A stretch of DNA of 64,000 nt from Cyclaneusma minus (GCA_037179335.1 JAKZHN010000011.1:340428-404427), one strand, 5' to 3'. Positions 10,101 through 23,250 are shown, counted from the stretch's first letter. Notes: a model not told the origin generated them from the letters alone. Numbers and translations are program-made.

Positions 10101-10540
10101 AAATAATAATATTAAAAGTGCTATAAAAGCAATAGATTTTATTGATAAAGGCTTTTACAAGAGTTTTAGCTTCAAGGCCGGTAATAAAAATAAAATAGCG
10201 TATTTTAATAAATTCATATATTATTATTATAATATATTAATAAATGCGGTTATTTTTAATATATTTAAATAAAAGTATAATATAATTTATTGAAATATTT
10301 AATTAAGCTTTAAGCGGAATTAATAGGGGTTGTAAAAATCTGGGGGATAATAGCTTTAAAAATTTAATTTTATTATAAAATTTATATTTTTTAATATATT
10401 TTATAGTATTTTGGAATATTTTAGGCTATTAATAATATTAATTAATATTTGCTAGTTTTTTTTAAAAAATATTTGGCTATAGCTATAAAATAATATTTAT
10501 AAATAATTTGAATGATTAAATCAGAAATATTAGGGGGTAT

Positions 10541-10738
10541 TTATATTTGGTTTATAGTTTTTGGGTTTTTTAACATAATTTTGCCGTTTAAAATAAAAAA
10601 ATTAAATATTTGTTTTTTAAGAATCTGACGCAAGTTTTTTGGCCAGGCTTTAAAATTCTTATTTTTTAAGGCTGCTAATGCTAATATAGCCTTTTTTAAG
10701 ATTTTATAGGCTTTTTTAATAATCTTTTTAATTGGCAT
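10541..10738 (-). pseudogene. E1 RNase H-integrase linker, open frame
   Basis: The 65-codon minus-strand frame contains ALAALKNKNFKAWPKNLRQI. The same block is found on the plus strand of E2 at about 33,810-33,890 (LAALKNKNFKAWLKELRLI). In fungal gypsy polyproteins such a segment sits between RNase H and the zinc-binding part of integrase. It shows that E1 and E2 belong to one family in opposite orientations. Confidence 0.75.
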
Positions 10739-11039
10739 TTTTAAATTTTATTCCAGGTTCGAAACTAATATTAAAATAAGCTAATTTTTTTTAGATTTGT
10801 TATTAGGTTTTTTCAATGCTTTAAATAAGTATTTTAATTTTAATAATAGTAGTTTTAATTTATATTGCAATGTTTTATTTTTAATATATTAAAATTGGTT
10901 TTTTAAAAGCCTATTAATATATTTAGCTTTATTATTTAGAATCTTAATTTATAAATAATTTCAAAATTAAAGCCGGAAAAAAAATTAAATTAATGGGTTT
11001 AGTTTTAATTTAGCTACTGAATTATTATAAAATATTTTA

Positions 11040-11300
11040 AATTATTATAATTAATGTTTTTAATAGTTTTTAAATTTTGAATTTTTATTTCTTTAAATAT
11101 TTAATAATAGCCAGAAGTTCCTTATTATAACTTTTATAACTGTGTTTTATAAAATTGTAAATTTCAAAAAAATAGGCTATAAATTAAAGAATTTTATTGT
11201 TTTTATATTAAAAAAACATTGTTTTATAAATATAATTTAAAGCGTTTATTTTTAAGATTATTTGTTTATTATAATTAAAAAAAGCCAGAATTGGGGCTAA
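11040..11300 (-). pseudogene. E1 RNase H (degenerate)
   Basis: The minus-strand translation includes SYKSYNKELLAIIKYLKK followed by an equivalent of TDHKNLEYFM. These are the conserved end of the gypsy RNase H domain (YDKELLAIVxxLKEWRxxL then DHKNLxYF). Catalytic acidic residues are lost. Confidence 0.7.
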
Positions 11301-11499
11301 AATAAATGCCTATTTAAATTTATTAGAAGCATTTTATTAAGCGTTTTGTTAAATTTACCTTACTTGTTTTACTTAAATTATTTAGTGGCTTGGCTATTTT
11401 AAAAAAATTCCGAATAAATTTTTAATAAAAATTGGCAAAGTTTATAAATTTTTAAAGATTTTAAATAAAAATTAATGGCTTTTAAATTATAATAGCAAA

Positions 11500-11900
11500 T
11501 ACCTTATTTAGATTTACTTTTATATTATTTGGTATAATATAAAGGCTTAAATATTTAATGCCAATAATTTCAAAATTATATTTAAAAATATTAGTTTAAA
11601 AACCGGCAGTTTTTAAATGGCGGACTATTTTTTAAATAGGCTATGCATATTTTATTTAGCAAATTAAATAAAATATTATTAATATAATATTAAAATAAGG
11701 CTGGGGTATTGCAAAATCCAAAGGGTATAATTAATAAATTAAAAAATTTAAAATAAATAATAAATGCCGGTTTTTTTTGTTTTTGCTATTTTTAATTTAC
11801 TAAATGCTGCAATAATATTAAGCGTGGTATAAATTTTAGCTTTGTATATAGCGTTTAGGGTTTTTTTAATTAATAATCAAGGACAGCGGTTTTTAATAAT
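11500..11900 (-). pseudogene. E1 reverse transcriptase (degenerate)
   Basis: The minus strand at about 11,865-11,820 reads TLNAIYKAKIYTTL, then IIAAFSKLKIAKT, LIIPFGFYN, YYINNILFNLLNKI and IAYLKN. These match the gypsy RT blocks AKxxTKxDxxxAFxKLRIAxGDEWKTAF, VMPFGLxNxPxxFQxYIN and AYLDDIL. The YLDD box is destroyed. The same blocks occur almost unbroken in E2. Confidence 0.75.
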
Positions 11901-14900
11901 ATTATTATTTAATTTCCTATGATTCTAATAATTCTTTTTTCAATTTGGTAGCTAATATTAATAATATAATATATTTGGATTTTAATTTCCAAATAAATTT
12001 ATAAAGAAATTGCTTGTTAAGCTATTTTTTAATTCTTTTTAACTGTTTTGGTTAAGAAGGCTAATTTTTATAATACAGTGGTTTTATACCAAATAATTAT
12101 TTAATTTTATAATTTTATAATTGTCTAAAAAAAAATTTATTGGCCTTTTTTTAAAGAAAGGCATTTAATATATTATAAAGCCATTTAAAAAGCTTGCTTT
12201 AAATTTTTTAATTATTTAGGCTAGGCCTTTCCTTTATAAATTTTGCAATATTTGTTCTATAATTTTGTTTAGCTTATTTATATTTTAAAAATTATAAATT
12301 CTTTGCTTAAATTAATAAAAAGCTAGAAAATTATTATAAATAGGTAAAAATAAAAAATATAGCTTATTTGGGTATTTTTAGCGTATAAAAATATTTGTTT
12401 ATACCGAGTTTAATAATTTTAAAAGCTTCTTTTGCCAGATATATGGTTCTTTTTAATTTTAAAATATTATTTAGCTTTTTTGAAATAATTTTTATATGGT
12501 AATTTGTTTTTAACGGGCAAATATAATAAAATTAATTGCAAAACTTATTTTAATATTTCTTATATTTGGTTTAAATTGGTGGTTTTTTATCATTGGTTAA
12601 AAAATATAAATAAGGGCATTTAATAATAAAAATCCTATTTTTTTATTTGTTTTGGTAATAATGCGGATTTCATTTGCTACTTTTTTAATAAGGTTTAAAA
12701 GTTTGGAAAACTTATTATATATTATACGGGCTTTGGTTTTGGGTTTATTTAAATTCGGGTTTTTTTTATAATATAAAACTTTTGTTTTAAAATAAGAATT
12801 TGGTTAATTTTTAAAAAATGCCTTTTTTAAGCGTATTGGTTTTTTTTTATTACTTTTTATAGTAGCTAAAATATAAAAAATTATAAACAATATAAAAAAT
12901 ATTAATATAAATATAGAAAATATCGATTTAGAAAATATATATATATATATTTTAAAAAAATTGGCTTTTTTTCTGGGCTTTTTTGATGAATTATTATAAA
13001 ACAAAAATTAATATTAAATGGTAGCCTTTTAAAAAATATTTTTTAATATAATAACTCTATTTTTAATAAAATACTTTTTAGCTTAATGAATAATTAAATT
13101 ATGGTTTTCTAGCTATAAAAATCCAAAAATAATTAATATTATTTTAAAAAGTTTGGTAAAAAAAGGGCCTATTTTTTAAAATAATTTTAAATGGCAATTT
13201 TGGCCATTAGTATTTAAATAATTAAGAAAATAGGTTTTTTATTAGCTAGGGCCAATAGCCTAAATTATAAAATGTTTTATAAAAACAAAATACATATTTT
13301 GGTAAATCTTTTATTAATAAAGCTAATGCTAAAATATTTATTATTAATTGAGGCTTTTATAAATAAATTTATATATTTAAAAACTTAAAAAAAATTAATT
13401 ACCATTAATTATAAAGCTTTATTAAAATAAATGCAAAATAATATTTTATTTTATAGGTTTTAAAGCTATAAAGGTGCTATATTAATTAATAATATACTTT
13501 TTAGTATTTTCGAATTATAATTTAGGCTAAAAGGTTGTTATTTCCCGGCTGGAAATATTTGTTTTAATTAAATTTAAAAAAAAGTTTATTTTGGGGCTAG
13601 CCATTTTTATAATAATTATTAAAAATAAAGCCGTTAGCTACATATTTAATATTTGCGGCTAGTTTTTTAATATATTTACGGCTTTAATATTTGGGCTTTT
13701 TATAATAAAAATAGAAATTATGCTTACGGCAATATATTTATTGCTGGAATTTAAAAAATGCTTAAATTATAATAAATATAATATTTAAAATTAAAAAAAT
13801 ATTTTAATTAAGGTATTTTTAAACTTAATTAATAGAAATTGGAATAAATATTTTGAATTGGTTATTATTATTGCCGTTTTTATTATTTTTCTTTTTTAAT
13901 TTATTAAATTTAAAGGCCTTGCTAATTATAATTTAGAATTTTTTAATATAGTTTCTTTTAATGCGGTTATTGATATATTAAAAGGTTTTTATTTATTTAA
14001 TATATTTATTATTTGCAGATATTTTTTTAAGGTATTTAATATAGCTGGTTAAAATATTAAAAGTTTTATTATATAATTTAAAAACTTTTATTTTATTAAA
14101 TTAATTAGCTAGCTATGCTTTAATTTTAAATTTAAAATAAATTATAGCAAAGCTTTAATTTTCTTAATTCTTAGCCTTTTTAAGGCTTTTTTGGCTTTTT
14201 TGTATTTGTTTAAAATAATATAGGTTTTTATTAAGGCATTATATAAAGCTTTTATATTTTTTAAGGCTATTTAAAAAGGTTTTTTAAAAATAAAATAAGT
14301 TCTTAAAAATTTGTATAATACTAATATATAGTTCTGCTTTTAATTATTTTGGTTAAAAACTGGATTTATTTATAATTAATATTATAAATTGCATTATTAA
14401 TTTATAAGGCGCGGCGCAATTTCGATTTTTAAATTAATTCTTTTTTAATGATTTAAAGGGTTTTTATTTCTTTTAGTAAATGTTTTGGGATTTTTAGCAT
14501 AGCAATATTAATATCCAAAAAAGGTATTGCTTTTAAGGTAAAAAATAATAGTTTTAGTATTGGTAAGCTAATTTCAAAGCTTAATAGCTTTAACTATATT
14601 ATTAAAAAATTAATTAAAAAATTTATTTATAGCTTTATTAATATTGCGTATAAGGGTTTTTAGGTAAATATAATTTTTAATTATAGCATCAGTAAGGACT
14701 TTTTTAAAAAAAATAGCGGCGTTAAAATTAATACTATTTCGTTTTTTATTGGCAAAATATTTAAAAGCGGCTTTAAAATATAAAAATCCTATAATTTTAA
14801 ATTGCTTAGATATTGCATTTATAATAGCTGTGATAATTGTAGTTATAGCGCAAGATTTTTAATTTAAAAATTATAGGTTTTTTTAAATTATAAGGCTTAA

Positions 14901-15043
14901 AATAAAAATATACCGGATATATAAGATTTGGGGCTGGGTTTAAAAATTGTGCGGTTTTGGGCTGCCGTTTTTTTATAGATAAAAGGCTATAATTCTATTA
15001 AGGGAATTTAAATTAAGTTAGCTAATAAAAAAAGCTTATAAAT
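11901..15043 (-). pseudogene. E1 protease/gag region and 5' leader (degenerate)
   Basis: The T-rich plus strand (A-rich coding minus strand) continues to the 5' LTR. I could not recognise gag or protease motifs in it. A stop-free minus frame at 13,004-12,804 is lysine- and isoleucine-rich low complexity and not convincing. Confidence 0.4.
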
Positions 15044-15289
15044 TATTATAATAGCTTAAGGGCAAAATAGGGGTTAAGATAAAGCGATGTTATAAGCTGC
15101 AGGAGAAAGTTTGCAGTTTTGCAGGACCTTAAGGGCCAAAGTCTGCAGCTTTACAAAACCTTAAAGGCCTTGCAGGCTAGCGTAGAGCGCTAAGGTCACG
15201 TGCCTGGCACGGGAGAGGGCTTGGGGCGCGTGGCGCGTGGCGCGTGCCCCAGGCACGTGCCTGAGGCACCTAAGGTCAGTACTATAACA
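15044..15289 (-). repeat. E1 right (5') LTR, 246 bp
   Basis: It starts TATTATAATAGCTTAAGGG and ends CAGTACTATAACA. It is clearly less mutated than the left LTR in its middle (GGCACGTGCCTGAGGCACC near 15,252) and has an extra internal copy of the TGCAG..CCTTAAGG segment. TSD CTTTC follows at 15,290-15,294. Confidence 0.9.
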
Positions 15290-15294
15290 CTTTC

Positions 15295-16494
15295 CTTTGG
15301 CTTTTAAATTCAGATTTGGAAAAAAAAAATTAAATAACAAGGCTTTAATAGCCTGCTAAAAATTAACAATTAAATCTGTATTTTTTAAATGCCAATTGGG
15401 CTAAAAACATTTAGATTTACTTTGGCTAGATTCCATTTTATTTTATAAAATAACACTTCAAAGGCGGTATTATTTATAATGCCTTTTAAGCCAATAAATA
15501 ATATATTTCCTAAATTAAAATTAAAGCCAATTTTTAACAAATGATTTAAGAAATTATTTAAGGAATTATTAACAAATTTAATTTAAAAGCAAAATAAACC
15601 AATTTCCAAATCCCAAAAAGCTTTTAAATAGCTAATTAAAAAAGAATTTAAAAGACCAAAAAAAGCAAATGCAGCTAAAAAAACCAAAAGCGCTAGCTTT
15701 AGTTAAGAAAAGCCCCAAAATTCCAATTTGTTTAAATTTATTTAAAATGATTTTAATATTAAAAAAATATACTTTTATTATAAAAATAATTAAGAAAATA
15801 AATTTATTATTTATTTAATTGCTAGAAAAGCTGCAAATTTATTTTTGGCAAACTAGCTAAAGCAAAAAGGTAAAATTACTATATTTAGCAAAGCCTTTAA
15901 AGTATTTAACGGTATTGGAATTAAATTTATTATTATTATTGGTATTTTTAAATTTATTGTTTTTAATTTCGAAATCTATATTAAAAATATTTAAATACTT
16001 AAAATCAGGCTTATAAAAAAAGTTAAAGGCAAAGCTATTATAGCTTTATATAAAGAATTAAAAACAATTATTTATGGCTATAAAAATGCTAAAAAAACAT
16101 TTTCTTACCTAGGCCCCAACTATTTAACGGTGCAACCAAAAATTAATTACTTGTATTACGCTATTTTTTAAACCAAAAAAAAATACAAAATAACAATTGA
16201 GTGTTGGGCTAGAGATATTATTCAAGCTTATTTTTAATTGAAAAATAAACTGGAATAAATGGTTTACTACAGCCTATTAAAAAAAACCCCCTTTTAAACA
16301 TTTTAATTTTAATTTTCAAGTTATTTGACAAATTTGCAAAAAATGGCCTATATTAACGGATAATTTATATTAAATACTATTTTATTTAATTACTTTTAAG
16401 AATATCCATTTATAATTTGTATTTGCTTTTTAGCAAAGTTTTTTTTTGCAATTATTAAAATGCAAATTAATAATGTTTTTTAGCTATATAATAT
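15295..16494 (+). pseudogene. E8 copia reverse transcriptase, interrupted by E4
   Basis: The translation resumes the copia polyprotein after E1: IMPFKPINNIFPKLKLKPI, then KKGKITIFSKAFKVFNGIGI, IRLIKKVKGKAI, KITIEC then ARDIIQAYF (the LYLRDITQAYVQS block). It ends in MYNLYLLFSK / FCNYQNANQQCFL, matching STYDPCLL and the GMQTDDTxxL catalytic block that replaces YVDD in this family. The sequence stops at 16,494, where the LTR of E4 begins. Confidence 0.75.
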
Positions 16495-16657
16495 TATCAC
16501 GGCGCAAAGTAAGGGTTAGGTAATAATAATATTATTATACAAGGAATTAAAAATATTTTCGAAGCTTTTTATTTATAGTGTTTATAGGCTTGGCGCCCAG
16601 GGCATGCAGGAATTAAAGGGTATATATTTATAAGCTTGTAAAATTGATATTATAATA
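16495..16657 (-). repeat. E4 left (3') LTR, about 163 bp
   Basis: It begins TATCACGGCGCAAAG, like the E1 tip TATCACGGCAGC, and ends GATATTATAATA. It is followed by TTTTTTAAATTGCTATTT, the same internal sequence that follows the left LTR of E1. A GC-richer core (GGCTTGGCGCCCAGGGCATG near 16,591) survives. No second copy was found in the window, so the 5' LTR is missing or outside it. Confidence 0.75.
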
Positions 16658-17768
16658 TCACCTTTTTTAAATTGCTATTTATTTTTAAATAGCATTAAAT
16701 TCAATTTATAATTTATAATTAATAAAATAAAATAATAAGCTATTTAAATTTAAATATTTTAATTTGGTAGATTTTATTTTAAACTATTTGTAAAAAATTG
16801 AGGTTTTTCGGATTTTGTTTTTTAAATCGCTAGCGCCAATAATGCCTTAGTTATTAATATTTTAAATAGTTTTTTTTAGCTTTGTTTAAATGGTAATAAT
16901 GGTTTTTTAAAAGCCGGTTATTTTAATTTAAAAGGGTTGGCCATTATTAAAAAGAATTTAATTGTTTTAATTTACTATTATATAAAACTTAGGGGTTCAA
17001 ATCTACTTAGGTTTTTTAAATACTATTTTCAAATATATGTTTTTATACTTTTAAAGCTGCTTTTAAACCATTAGTTTAAAGCCTAATAAATTTACTTAAT
17101 TTTATATTTTAAGCCAATTCCGTTCTGGTTTTTTAATATTAAAAGTATTATTAAATTTCTAGCGCTCTTCCGGCTTCTGGATTTTATTATTTCTTTTTAG
17201 CATTTATTTTCTAATATTTCTGCTTTTTATTTTATTAACTTTTTTTTAGCTTGGTAAGCCTTTAATTTTTGGCTTTGGCCGCAATAGGCTATTATAAAAT
17301 ACCGGATAGAGTTTTATAATGGGTGGGAAAGTAATTTAGCGGGCCTGGTTATAATGTTTTTTAATAGGCTATAATTTAGCTTTATTCTTTATTTTTATAT
17401 TTTTATTTTTATATTTTTGGTATTAATATATACTAATTAACCTTATTTAAATTTTAGGGCTTTGCTATAATTATTATTAGTATTATTTTTATATTACTTT
17501 ATTGCTTATTAAATAAAAACTTTTAGCTGGGTTAAAATACGCTTTATATAATTGGCAATTATATTTGCTTTAAAAAATTATTATTTTTGAATTTGTGAAA
17601 AATTTAGGAAATAAAGGTTAAAAGGATTAATGCTTATTTACGAATAATAGCTATAATTTATAAAAAACGGTATTATATCCATTATTTTTAAAATTTGGTT
17701 ATTTAAAGCGAATTTGGCTAGCGAAAGCCAATTTATTTAATTATTTTAAATAAATATTAAAAAGTAAA
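16658..17768 (-). pseudogene. E4 integrase C-terminal part (degenerate)
   Basis: The minus strand near 17,740-17,690 reads INWLSLAKFALNNQI, the DDWVxWLPLAEFAxNN integrase block. Near 17,420 it holds the same KIxxVxQYI block found in E1 at 9,650. Copia E5 is inserted directly upstream of this block. Confidence 0.7.
17764..17768 (+). repeat. TSD GTAAA, left of E5 (ATAAA on the right)
   Basis: GTAAA at 17,764-17,768 and ATAAA at 23,428-23,432 flank E5 and differ by one G/A transition, as expected for a RIP-changed 5-bp duplication. Confidence 0.65.
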
Positions 17769-17943
17769 TGCAATAGCAGCTATTATAAAATAGCCATTAT
17801 ATATAGCTAAACTTAAAACAAACTAGTGTCCGTATAATAAAAATATTTTTGTTTTGGACTTTCCAGCTATTCTAGTTTTTTAAGCATAATATAACGTTTT
17901 TTACACTTTTATTTTATATTTGTATATTTATTTATTTCTAATA
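17769..17943 (+). repeat. E5 5' LTR, 175 bp
   Basis: It begins TGCAATAGCAGCTATTATAAA and ends TTTCTAATA. The partner begins TATAATAGCAATTACCGTAAA. Nearly every mismatch along the pair is C/T or G/A. Confidence 0.85.
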
Positions 17944-19079
17944 AATTATAAGCCCGGAATTGCATAAGCTTTTAAATAATTAACTAACGTTATTTTAATT
18001 GAGTTTTCAGTATTATTCCAATAAACATCTTGCATTTTAGCAAATTTCTTTTTTTCCCAATACTATAATTTATTGCAAAATAATTAAAATTAATACAAAA
18101 ATCTTCTTATATTTATCCCTTTGCTAACGCTCTTACGGTATTTTACAAAATTAATTAAAACCAATAAAAAAAATTCTTTATAATTTACCCGGCCAATTTA
18201 AAAGTTATTTTGCCAATTATTTTTAAAAGCTAAATAAAAGCTTTTATAATAATACTTTTTTTATTACCTTTTCCCTTTCCTTTAATTAATTACTTTTATT
18301 TTTATATTAGCCAATATATTTGATAATAAAAAAATCAAAAAAGCCTTTTTAATATTATTAAAAACCAATTATAAAATCTGATTTCGCAATATAAAAATAC
18401 GCTTTAATAAAAAAACATATAATTTACCATTAACAAAACCATTTTTAAATGCGCTAATATTGCTCTTTTTATTAAATTTAGCATTTTAAAAATCAATTTA
18501 AAATTTATATTTTTTGCTATATTAATTAAAAACCAAATTAATAAATTTAGCAGCAAATTTAAAAAGACATCTATTAATTAAGGCAAAAAAGCCATTCTAA
18601 ATATTAAAAACGCCAAAAAAAATTAAAGCTATTAATCTTTTATTTAAAAGCCTTTTTAATAATAATAAATCTCTTTTTCACAAATATAATATCGCTAAAA
18701 GCTTATAAAACTATTTTAAAAAAATATATAAAATTTAATACTATTTTAAATTTAAGATATATTATTAAAATCCAAATTTTTATTTAAAATAAAAATATTA
18801 TTATCCGCTTTATTTAAAATAAGCTTTGCAAATTTTAATGCAAATTAATATTCGCTAATAAATTTTACGCCGGTATTTATAGCAATAAATTCTTTTTATT
18901 TTATTTTAGCCAAATGTCTTTTAATAATTATATTATTATAATTAATATTTTTATATTAATTAAAGCTATAATAGAAATTAAAAAAAAATAGAGTATATTA
19001 ATCGCTAATAATAAAAACCGTATTTTTGCTATTAAAATCGGAAAGCGATTTCAGCAAAATAAAATTAATAAAATTGATT

Positions 19080-19140
19080 TTTGCAACCTTTGCAATAGCG
19101 CTTATTTTATTTGCAATTGCCCCGAAAAGAAAACCTTTTT
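19080..19140 (+). pseudogene. E5 gag zinc knuckle (degenerate)
   Basis: The plus frame reads FCNLCNSAYFICNCPEKK. Restoring only RIP-type changes in thought (Tyr from His, second Cys from Arg) gives a CCHC-type knuckle, CxxCxxxHxxxxC, one residue shorter between the second Cys and His than the usual CX2CX4HX4C. That spacing could be real or a small deletion. It marks this strand as the coding one and the region as gag. Confidence 0.7.
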
Positions 19141-21989
19141 CTTTTGCTAATTAATATTTAATTTGCGATTTTAAGCTTGTTTTTAAAATTAAATTTTATA
19201 ATTATCGCTTTTGCTTTTGCTTTAATTTTCTAAAATATTATTATTGCTTTTCTTTTTACTATTATTCCTTTTTTAAATAAATTTAGTAAAAAATCCAGTA
19301 ATTATACTATCAAAATTAATAACAATCCCGAAAATAAAAATGCTATCAAAATTTTATTTAATTTAAAAAAAAACAGAAAAACCGCTTATATTAGCTATAA
19401 ATTAATTAATAAAGCCATTCCTTTTATTTAGGCTTTAAATACCCGCGTATTATTATATATATTTAATTAATACTTTTTTTAAATAATTAAAAAAAATAAT
19501 TCTATTATATATTATAAAATTTAATAAAAAACTTCTATAAGCCATTTTTTAAAATATTATAATGGTGAAATATTTGAATAAATTATTATTATTTTTAAAA
19601 AATATTATTTCTATTTCAAAATTGAGAATTAATTTAATTTCGGGCCGAAAATTATATATAGCTGGTTTATTCAATTATTTTTAAAAAATATAAAAAGAAA
19701 AAAAAATTATTAAATTATTAATGCTATTACTAATTATAAATTATAAATTATAAATTATAAATTATAATTTATAATTTATAATAAGCTAAAAATACAAAAG
19801 CCATGCTTTTATTATTAAAATAAATACCATTATAATTAACGCTCGTTTTATAACTTTTTCCCTTTTTTTAAAGCCTTTAAATTTACGCTTTTTAAGCTAA
19901 AACGTTTTAATTGATTATATAAAAAACTCTCTTATTTTAATAACGCTATAATTGGCAATATTTATAAAATTACTATATTGGTAAAATTTATTAAAATTCC
20001 TATTTTAGCTAATTATAAAGCCTATTAAATATATATTTTTATTAAATTTAAAATCTTTTTTCCGAAAAAATTATATTTATAAATTTATACTCGTTTAATT
20101 CAATATTGCTAATTTTCTTTTCTATTGTTTTTATAGAAGTCGATCTTTTTTATATATTATTAATAGCTTCATATAAAAAATTTGGGCTGTTTTATTAGCT
20201 ATTAAAAAATATTATTCAAAGTTTTTAAAAATAAATTTTATAAGCTAAAAATTCATTAAAAAAATTAAAGCAGTTTATAATAACTATGCTTTTAAATTTT
20301 TTAAAGCAATTAAGCAATAAATTTATATTAAAAAAGTTGAAGCACAAGTTACTATAATAGTTTTATTTTATTAAAATAATTTTGCAAAATAAAAAATTTA
20401 ATAATTGAAAGCTAATATTTGGATTTTATTTAAAAAAATAAAACTGGTGTTAAAACTCTGAAATAATGCTATTAAATATAACGTTTATCTTTATAATTGC
20501 GCTTTTATTAATTTAATTGTTAAAGGCTATTTTATTAGCTTTAAAGAACCTTGGAGTAAATTTCCATTTTTTATTAATAATATTAGGGTACTTAAATTTT
20601 TATATGCTTTTTATTTTAATTTAAAAATTATTTTTAAAAACCAATTATATTATAAATTTATTAATATTAATTGCTTTAATATTTTTATAAAATACTTTAA
20701 TACTATTATTAAATAATTTAAAATTTATTTTCCAAAATTAAAATACACTTGTTATATAAATAAAATTAAAATTTGAAAATTTGAATTGAAATTAAAGCTT
20801 AATATAAAAATTCGAAAAACTCCAAAGAATTAAAATATAATAATTAAATAAAAATAGCAAGATTTTATGTATATAAAACAAAGGCTTTAACGCTACATAA
20901 TTAAACACTAATATTGCAAAAACATTAAAAGCTATTAATAATAAATTTAAATTTTCGCTATAGTATATATTAAATAATTTATCGCAATTTAATTTATTAA
21001 ATAGGCCAATTTGTAATATATTAAAAAAGCTATAATTTAATTTATTAAATAGGCTAATCTTTAGCGCATTGGAAACATTATAATATATTATATTAAATAA
21101 ATTGCAATATAATATATTAAAAATACTATAATATAATATATTAAAAATATTATAATATGATATACCAATTGCAGCTAAACATATATTAATATTTATACTA
21201 ATGTTTATATTAATTTTTATAATATCGAATATACTTATAATCTTGTTTTTTACTAATTTTATTAATAATTTAAATAATTTAAATTAATTAAACTCTGAAT
21301 CTAAAAACCAATTAAAGCCTAATAGAAAATCAAAGACGCCGCCTAAAAAAAAACTATTTAAAAGCTTTTTTTAATTTTTTGCATAAAGGTTTCCGCTTTT
21401 ATTCCCATAAACAATTATATTAAAACTGATAATAATAATAGTATTTTCAATTTTTCTAAAATTTTTATTTGTTTTAATTTTGTTTTTGCCAATAATATTC
21501 CGATTTTTAAAATTATGCTATATTTTATAAAAGATAATACCAAATAATTTTTTTAAAATTGTAAATCATAATACCAAGCTTTGCAAAATCGTTTAAGCTA
21601 TAATTGCATATATCGGCTTTAATATTAATAATATTAAAAAACTTATAAATTTAATTATAAAAAAATGCTTTCCAATAATAAAACTTTACGAAATTAAAAT
21701 TCCTTAATTTTATAAAACAGTTGTTAATTTTATAAACCAGTATTATAAATAATAAAAGCTTGTTATAATTAAAAAGCTAAAACCTTCAATGCAAAATAAA
21801 ATATAAAAATATATTAAAAAGCCAAAAAAAGCAAATTTAACTTTTACCAAATAAATATATGTTATTAAAATCAAAATTAATAAAACTATTAAGCGATTTA
21901 AAATTTGGCTAATAGCTTAAAATTTTAATTAAATATAAAAAATAACTATACCAAGATTTTTATTCCAATTATTTGTATAAATTTCCTTT

Positions 21990-22640
21990 ATTTTTATTAT
22001 TTTTTGTAAAAATTTGAAATATAAGCAGTTTAATATTAAAAACGCTTTTATTAAAGCCAAAATAATATTTAAATTTTATTTAAATTTTTCCAAAAGGCTT
22101 ACCATTTTACTAAAGTATATTTTTCAAATTTTTAAAAGCTTATATAATTTAAAATAGGCAATTAAAAATTAAAACCTGCTTATAAAAAACGAAAAAAAAA
22201 ACATTTAAAGCCTTATAAATCCTTATATTTATAAATATTTAAAATGTAGCATTATTTCTTTAATATATATTAATAATATTATTGCAATTGCTTGCATTAA
22301 AAAGCAATTCATTTAATTTTATTTTTAGCTTTTTTTTAATTTAATGCCAAAACTCCGATTTTTTTTAAATTTTCGGTATAAAAAAAAAACAAACCGAAAA
22401 GCCAAAACCCTTTACTTTAATTAGAAATAATATTTTTGCCAAATGTTAAAAAAGTTTAATATAGCCAAATTCCAATTTTTAATTAAATATATTTTTATAA
22501 ATAATTATAAAATTTCCAAATCTTTTGCCTTTAATAATAAGCGTATAAATATTAAAAAATACCAGCAAATTATCGAAAGCCTTATATTTATTATAATCTT
22601 TATTTCTTTAAATATTACCTTTATAATTAAAAGGCTGGCC
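21990..22640 (+). pseudogene. E5 copia reverse transcriptase (degenerate)
   Basis: Plus-strand blocks in order are KYKQFNIKNAFIKAKI (xxQxDVKxAFLxG), IFQIFKSLYNLK (VxxLxKSLYGLKQ), IISLIYINNIIAIA at about 22,257 (LYVDDxLIAG with both Asp turned to Asn), and YQQIIESLIFIIIFISLNITFIIKRLA, of which the first half matches YQxxIGSLMY and the rest xxGTRPDIxFxVxxLA. The frame 22,443-22,643 is open only by chance. Together they span the RT and the start of the RNase H region. Confidence 0.8.
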
Positions 22641-22799
22641 TAATATATAAGCAATGTATTAATCCATTATAGCTATATTTTGAAAAACTTATTGCGTTAT
22701 ATTAATTTAATAACTTTCTATAAAATATGCTATAATTTTAAAAAAGCATATTATAAATCAATGGTTTATTTAAATTTTAGTTAAATTAATAATACAATT

Positions 22800-23200
22800 A
22801 ATTATATAAGCGTATTTAGCATTATTGCTATATTTTATAATGGGCCAATATTTAAAAAAAAATAGCGCTGTTTTTTTTTTACCAAATTTAAATATATTGC
22901 TTTATCTAGCTATATTAAATAGAATTAATAGCTTAATTAGATTTTTAAAAATTTGGGATTTTTTTAATTTATTAAAAAAAATCTATAATTTATTTGCACA
23001 TTTAAAAATAATTAAGGCTTTTTCTATATAATTAAAAGTTTAAAAATTTATAAATGCTTTAAATATATAAATATAATATATATTTTTCTTTTTTAAAAAG
23101 AAGCTTATAATTAAATATAGTTTATAAATAAAATAATAATTAACGAATTAATAAAGCCGCTTTGTCGAATTGAATTTAAAAAACTTATAAAAATACTGAA
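22800..23200 (+). pseudogene. E5 RNase H (degenerate)
   Basis: FKYIALSSYIK corresponds to TEAEYIALSEAxKE. KYINIIYIFLFKKEAYN and FINKIIINE correspond to KHIDIRYHFxREx and the closing DQxADxLTK region of copia polyproteins. The 3' LTR begins about 50 bp later. Confidence 0.65.
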
Positions 23201-23250
23201 ATTCGTTATATAAGGCTATAAAAAGCTGGCTAATTTTATTAAAAAATAGC

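Larger units (their letters stand above)
8670..15289 (-). mobile_element. E1: complete Ty3/gypsy (probable chromovirus) element, 6.6 kb
   Basis: Two direct repeats (8,670-8,883 and 15,044-15,289) with tips derived from TG..CA bound the element, and a perfect CTTTC TSD flanks it. The minus strand carries, from high to low coordinates, RT (about 11,500-11,900), RNase H (about 11,040-11,300), a pol linker (10,541-10,738) and integrase (about 9,500-10,100). So the left LTR is the 3' LTR. All frames are riddled with stops. It is inserted in the integrase of copia E8. E2 and E4 carry the same linker, hairpin and LTR motifs and are close relatives. Confidence 0.9.
4441..16494 (+). mobile_element. 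E8: Ty1/copia retrotransposon, RIP-degraded, outermost element
   Basis: Plus-strand translations of three separate pieces give one copia polyprotein in the right order: gag with a Cys-rich end (to about 7,150), protease (7,465-7,764), integrase (7,770-8,664) and reverse transcriptase (15,295-16,494). The gaps are filled by a LINE copy (4,971-6,769) and by E1 (8,670-15,289), each with its own TSD. The RT stops at 16,494, where E4 begins, and the expected RNase H and 3' LTR were not found, so they probably lie beyond the nested insertions. All catalytic motifs are mutated. The family resembles fungal copia polyproteins with a DTGA protease and an integrase core domain. Exact ends are unknown. 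Confidence 0.8.

Noticed and set aside
12804..13004. Minus 66-codon frame with a hydrophobic stretch as a small membrane protein
   Set aside because: Low-complexity Ile/Phe/Lys translation of AT-rich DNA inside E1, with no initiation context or conservation visible.
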